In this document: one piece after another, positions 62,701 to 64,000 of the stretch | Layout: the number at the start of each line of letters is the position of its first letter | Position numbering within the stretch: position 1 is the stretch's first letter | Assembly (NCBI RefSeq): GCF_001949145.1 | Contig: NW_019091370.1 | Coordinates: forward strand, 1,805,368-1,869,367 | Source of the DNA: Acanthaster planci | Taxonomy: Eukaryota > Echinodermata > Asteroidea > Valvatida > Acanthasteridae | DNA length: 64,000 nucleotides | Direction: 5' to 3' | Translations under genes and position numbers: made by a program | The notes under the pieces: model-generated | Told to the model about the DNA's origin: nothing | The model's database searches: none | What the model saw: only the letters and a program-made list of their open reading frames with translations

Positions 62701-63883
62701 GCATGATGATTGTAACATCAAACGTCCGCGTCACCGAATTACCGGCCGGGTCGACAAAGGTGTATGTGACTGGGGTTGTACCCACGGGGAAAGTGCTCCC
62801 TGAGGGGATGTTGGTACTCTGGGTAGAGGTTCCCGAGTTGTCGGTTGATGTGGGCTCATCCCAGGTGACCGGGATGCTGTCAGTTCCAAAAGGCACTGTG
62901 ACGGTGACATCAGTTGGGAAACTGGTGACGACTGGTGGCGTGGTGTCCGCTGTAAGAAAAGCCAGACGCGGTAACATACAATCACATTTCAACTAAACAA
63001 GATTTTTAAAAACATACCCATATACTTGCCAATTTCATGAACAAATCCTGTTTGATGGTAGATTGCAAAATGGCAAAAAGGTCAAAAGCTGCAGTCGCTG
63101 GATGCTGGAGTGTATTTGGGTTAGTCGATGCACGACATTCATGCACTAGGTGCACAGTATACATGTAATGGGTGTATTTTCAATTGACTGATTGCGCCCG
63201 CTAAGTTATGTGAACAGATACACTGACCGTCAAATATCGACACAGGGAAGCACCTCGACACTTACATAGAACCACAACATTGACGTTCAAGACACGATTC
63301 ACAGTGTTTCCAGCTGGGTCTGTGAATGTGTAGGTCACTTGAGTTTCTCCTGGTGGGAAAGAACTTCCTGGTTGAACGTCTGAGACAGTGTTGACCGTGC
63401 CCGAGTTGTCGTTGGCCGTTGGGGGTGTCCAGTTGACCACAGTGCTGGTCGTTCCAAATGGCACGGTCAAGGTGATGTCCTCGGGGAAAGTGAGGACGTT
63501 GGGTGGCTCAGTGTCGGCTGTGTGATACAAGCAAATTGGCCGTGAATATTTGACCGTAAAAATCTCAAGAGGGAATTCAGTGAATCGTAATGCGGTTTTT
63601 TTGCATCTCTTCAAAGACTTGGGATACTCACGCAGCATGATGATATTCACGGTGAATGTTTGGGTGGCCGTGTTTCCGGCTGGGTCAGTGAAGGTGTAGG
63701 TGACGGGCGTGGTTCCGACGGGGAAGGTGCTTCCGGAGGGCAAGTTGGAACTTGCAGTGGATGTGCCAGAGTTATCTGTGGACGACGGCTCGTCCCAGTT
63801 GACAACAGCGCTCGTGGTTCCAAAGGGCACGGTGATAGTGATGTCTGATGGAAAGCTGGTCACCACCGGCGGAATCGCATCAG
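29535..63883 (-). CDS. Giant membrane-anchored HYR/EGF (hyalin-like) protein, 53 exons, 5' end outside window
   Basis: A long extracellular protein, N-terminus missing: 33 cysteine-free HYR domains, one cysteine HYR, ten EGF-like domains, six cysteine HYR domains, a membrane-proximal EGF-like region, one transmembrane helix and a short tail. HYR is an Ig-like fold of about 82-85 residues first described in the echinoderm matrix protein hyalin and found in adhesion proteins. Nearly every domain is one exon, and all internal exons start and end in phase 1, so any can be duplicated or skipped without breaking the frame. The 53 exons total about 11.85 kb (about 3,950 residues). Exon coordinates are in the entries that follow. 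The likely role is cell-surface adhesion or tethering of an extracellular layer; this is inferred from architecture. No orthologue name is assigned, because HYR/EGF proteins expand independently in different lineages. Confidence 0.9.
30239..30358 (-). CDS. Membrane-proximal EGF-like domain
   Basis: Reads [20 protein letters not shown] then [19 protein letters not shown]. Six cysteines, with the first two only one residue apart. NFT is a possible N-glycosylation site. The basic EKKR stretch precedes the stalk. Confidence 0.88.
30359..31728 (-). other. HYR-gene intron, 1.4 kb
   Basis: The longest intron of this gene. I see no exon-like segment with EGF or HYR residues, and phase closes without one. 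No repeat is recognised. Confidence 0.6.
31729..31821 (-). CDS. Short cysteine-rich exon, partial EGF-like module
   Basis: Reads [20 protein letters not shown] then [10 protein letters not shown] (four cysteines). It joins in phase 1 to the next exon (NDCMCLNGG), so an atypical EGF may be completed across the junction. The donor GTGAGT is strong. Confidence 0.8.
32176..32424 (-). CDS. Cysteine-containing HYR domain, last before the membrane-proximal region
   Basis: Reads [40 protein letters not shown] and [14 protein letters not shown]. 249 nt. Confidence 0.9.
32909..33178 (-). CDS. Cysteine-containing HYR domain with Gly/Thr-rich lead
   Basis: Begins [20 protein letters not shown], then [20 protein letters not shown] and [12 protein letters not shown]. 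The short Gly/Thr-rich lead looks like an interdomain hinge. 270 nt, the longest HYR exon. Confidence 0.9.
33666..33929 (-). CDS. Cysteine-containing HYR domain
   Basis: Reads [40 protein letters not shown] and [12 protein letters not shown]. It is more divergent than the others ([12 protein letters not shown] in place of [11 protein letters not shown]). 264 nt. Confidence 0.9.
34468..34722 (-). CDS. Cysteine-containing HYR domain
   Basis: Reads [40 protein letters not shown] and [12 protein letters not shown]. 255 nt, donor GTAAGC. Confidence 0.9.
35221..35484 (-). CDS. Cysteine-containing HYR domain
   Basis: Reads [40 protein letters not shown] and [13 protein letters not shown]. 264 nt, phase 1-1. 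Confidence 0.9.
35771..36016 (-). CDS. Cysteine-containing HYR domain
   Basis: Reads [40 protein letters not shown] and [13 protein letters not shown]. First of a run of six HYR exons that keep the cysteine pair. 246 nt. Confidence 0.9.
36083..36270. mobile_element. TTAA-type MITE, copy 1
   Basis: About 190 bases bounded by CAACCCCTTCG and its near complement GAAAGGGTCAA. It shares GGATTAGTGCATACCACACA and CCCAGCAGTCACG with the inverted copy at 43.7 kb. The ends fit a TTAA-flanked, CCC-starting terminal repeat of piggyBac type, with decayed flanks. It lies in an intron of the HYR gene. Confidence 0.65.
36813..36932 (-). CDS. EGF-like domain, six cysteines
   Basis: Reads [20 protein letters not shown] then [19 protein letters not shown]. 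It is the last EGF before the second HYR cluster. Confidence 0.9.
37502..37657 (-). CDS. EGF-like domain, six cysteines
   Basis: Reads [20 protein letters not shown], then the acidic loop [20 protein letters not shown]. The LDQDVDYYC stretch resembles an insertion in the C3-C4 loop. Confidence 0.9.
37940..38101 (-). CDS. EGF-like domain, six cysteines, long loop
   Basis: Reads [20 protein letters not shown], a Ser/Asn/Thr-rich insert, then [18 protein letters not shown]. It is the longest EGF of the set (162 nt). Confidence 0.9.
38651..38785 (-). CDS. EGF-like domain, six cysteines
   Basis: Canonical [23 protein letters not shown] then [19 protein letters not shown]. Phase 1-1. Confidence 0.9.
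39284..39409 (-). CDS. EGF-like domain with seven cysteines
   Basis: Reads [20 protein letters not shown] then [19 protein letters not shown]. It has the first extra cysteine (GAC) but NS where the four upstream domains have their second. It is the mirror image of the seven-cysteine domain at 42087-42200. Confidence 0.9.
39845..39967 (-). CDS. EGF-like domain, eight-cysteine type
   Basis: Reads [20 protein letters not shown] then [19 protein letters not shown]; extra cysteines at DSC and NGC. Confidence 0.9.
40429..40566 (-). CDS. EGF-like domain, eight-cysteine type, longer loop
   Basis: Reads [20 protein letters not shown] then [20 protein letters not shown]. It is five residues longer than its neighbours in the loop before the extra cysteine (YSC), and carries the partner in TGC. 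Confidence 0.9.
40915..41037 (-). CDS. EGF-like domain, eight-cysteine type
   Basis: Reads [20 protein letters not shown] then [19 protein letters not shown]; same extra cysteine pair (DDC and PPC). Confidence 0.9.
41591..41713 (-). CDS. EGF-like domain, eight-cysteine type
   Basis: Reads [20 protein letters not shown] then [20 protein letters not shown]. Extra cysteines occur before TQYEC and in CPAC, forming a likely fourth disulfide. One more cysteine lies at the exon end (QTC). Confidence 0.9.
42087..42200 (-). CDS. EGF-like domain with seven cysteines
   Basis: Reads [20 protein letters not shown] then [17 protein letters not shown]. It has the extra cysteine in the CPDC position but lacks the partner cysteine before the TYTC. 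One cysteine therefore appears unpaired within the domain. Confidence 0.88.
42667..42918 (-). CDS. Cysteine-containing HYR domain between array and EGF block
   Basis: Reads [40 protein letters not shown] and ends [12 protein letters not shown]. It has the canonical HYR cysteine pair, unlike the array upstream. It is 252 nt, phase 1-1, and marks the boundary between the array and the EGF domains. Confidence 0.9.
43261..43480. repeat. Two direct copies of a CCCTAGGGGGTTAGGGTTAA repeat
   Basis: The phrase CCCAAATCCTCCAATTTCAA, TACGAT, then ...TTGGGGGTTAGGGTTAA occurs at 43268-43323. It occurs again at 43424-43478 (there CCCTAGGGGGTTAGGGTTAA). Further copies of the same core occur at 37319-37340 and, inverted, at 53024-53060. 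All are in HYR-gene introns. Confidence 0.7.
43667..43855. mobile_element. TTAA-type MITE, copy 2 (opposite orientation)
   Basis: Starts TTAACCCCTTCGCGCCGGCA and ends ATGAAGGGGTAAA. It contains CGTGACTGCTGGGCTGCGGT and TGTGTGGTATGCACTAATCC, the complements of copy 1 phrases. It lies in the intron after HYR exon 43885-44139. Confidence 0.65.
43885..44139 (-). CDS. HYR domain, 255-nt exon at the end of the array
   Basis: Cysteine-free HYR with [39 protein letters not shown] and one extra residue ([17 protein letters not shown]). That residue breaks the 252-nt rule of its upstream neighbours. It looks like a divergent B-type domain. Confidence 0.88.
43885..63883 (-). CDS. Array of 33 cysteine-free HYR exons, alternating types A and B
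   Basis: 5' to 3': 63632-63883 A; 63266-63517 B; 62698-62949 A; 62036-62287 B; 61645-61896 A; 61151-61402 B; 60768-61019 A; 60293-60544 B; 59865-60116 A; 59378-59629 B; 58710-58961 A; 58030-58281 B; 57552-57803 A; 57026-57277 B; 56295-56546 A; 55612-55863 B; 55088-55339 A; 54414-54665 A; 53722-53973 B; 53154-53405 A; 52365-52616 B; 51814-52065 A; 51317-51568 B; 50730-50981 A; 50067-50318 B; 49201-49452 A; 48432-48683 A; 47894-48145 B; 47165-47416 A; 46455-46706 B; 45518-45769 A; 44779-45030 and 43885-44139 unassigned. Type A reads W(D/N)EPTSTDNSG then PSGS.FP; type B reads NWP.PT.TDNSGTV then N.EPGS.F. Both share [12 protein letters not shown] near the start and [15 protein letters not shown] toward the end. 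All except the last are exactly 252 nt. The two cysteines of the downstream HYR domains are absent. Confidence 0.92.
44779..45030 (-). CDS. HYR domain, divergent, 252-nt exon
   Basis: Cysteine-free; reads [20 protein letters not shown] then [20 protein letters not shown]. It combines a B-like body with SPP in place of PVP. It is older-looking than the regular A/B exons. Confidence 0.88.
48432..49452 (-). CDS. Second A-A pair of HYR exons
   Basis: Exon 49201-49452 ([20 protein letters not shown]) is followed by exon 48432-48683 ([13 protein letters not shown]). The FGIDSA and QSGSIPSGS signatures in this order match the 54.4-55.3 kb pair. The pair is therefore a copy and not an independent loss of a B exon. 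Confidence 0.9.
54414..55339 (-). CDS. First A-A pair of HYR exons (break in the alternation)
   Basis: Exon 55088-55339 ([20 protein letters not shown]) is followed directly by exon 54414-54665 (type A with [13 protein letters not shown]), with no B exon between. The intron is about 420 bases with nothing HYR-like. The same pair of subtypes recurs at 48432-49452. Confidence 0.9.
55452..55545. repeat. 11-bp tandem repeat made of AGGTCA half-sites (DR5 spacing)
   Basis: The unit AGGTCATAATG is repeated so that AGATCA (55452), seven perfect AGGTCA (55463, 55474, 55485, 55496, 55507, 55518, 55529) and AGGTCC (55540) follow at exact 11-base steps. The spacing between hexamers is five bases, the classical DR5 arrangement bound by retinoid-type nuclear receptors. 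It lies in an intron of the HYR gene, between the A-type exon at 55088-55339 and the B-type exon at 55612-55863. The repeat is certain; a regulatory role is speculation. Confidence 0.9.
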
Positions 63884-64000
63884 CTGTTGGAGTGAAAATT
63901 CCATCAACGAGCTTTAAAACATCAGACTAAACACAAAGCATCTGGGTGGATGAAATGCCATTTGATTGACATCTTTACCAATGACGCCACACTGTTTATG

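Noticed and set aside
45586-63930. Regular plus-strand open frames opposite each HYR exon (MTG...LPELSV...VPKGTV pattern)
   Set aside because: They are mirror images of the minus-strand HYR codons. The minus frame has splice sites, domain similarity and phase closure; the plus frames have none.

Overview
The window is eukaryotic and intron-rich. All supported coding exons lie on the minus strand and belong to two large genes in head-to-tail order. Long introns, canonical GT-AG splicing, EGF plus hyalin-repeat (HYR) architecture, tRNA-derived SINEs, a Penelope-like element fragment and several foldback elements suggest a marine invertebrate deuterostome. An echinoderm such as a sea star is my first guess; a hemichordate or cephalochordate is not excluded. 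The species is inference only.

About 0.2-27.4 kb holds an orthologue of MROH1 (maestro heat-like repeat family member 1). I placed 29 coding exons (about 1,336 codons), from the ATG at 27379 down to 191. The gene runs off the left edge, with roughly the last quarter of the protein missing. Splice phases close at every junction except exon 5/6, where one base is in conflict. Its introns carry SINEs, minisatellites, a palindromic MITE-like element, a 5'-truncated Penelope-like GIY-YIG fragment and a 138-base assembly gap.

27.4-29.5 kb is intergenic. It contains a perfect 16-bp-arm hairpin and presumably the MROH1 promoter and the 3' UTR of the upstream gene.

29.5-63.9 kb is the 3' part of a giant type I membrane protein gene that enters from the right edge. 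I placed 53 exons (about 11.85 kb of coding sequence, about 3,950 residues), all internal ones symmetric phase 1-1. In protein order the sequence shows: 33 cysteine-free HYR domains (one per exon; 32 consecutive exons are exactly 252 nt), one cysteine-containing HYR, ten EGF-like domains (four with eight cysteines), six cysteine-containing HYR domains, a membrane-proximal EGF-like region, one transmembrane helix and a 22-residue cytoplasmic tail ending in NLVY. The protein is probably a very long, membrane-tethered, hyalin-like adhesion or extracellular-matrix protein.

The most unusual signal is the HYR array. It alternates two domain types (A and B) almost perfectly, with two A-A interruptions nine exons apart that recur with matching neighbours. 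This records nested duplication: single exon, then an A/B dimer, then a nine-exon block, then recent dimers around 59-62 kb. One array intron also carries nine nuclear-receptor half-site-like motifs in DR5 spacing. The two genes have no evident functional link; MROH1 is a cytosolic HEAT-repeat protein.
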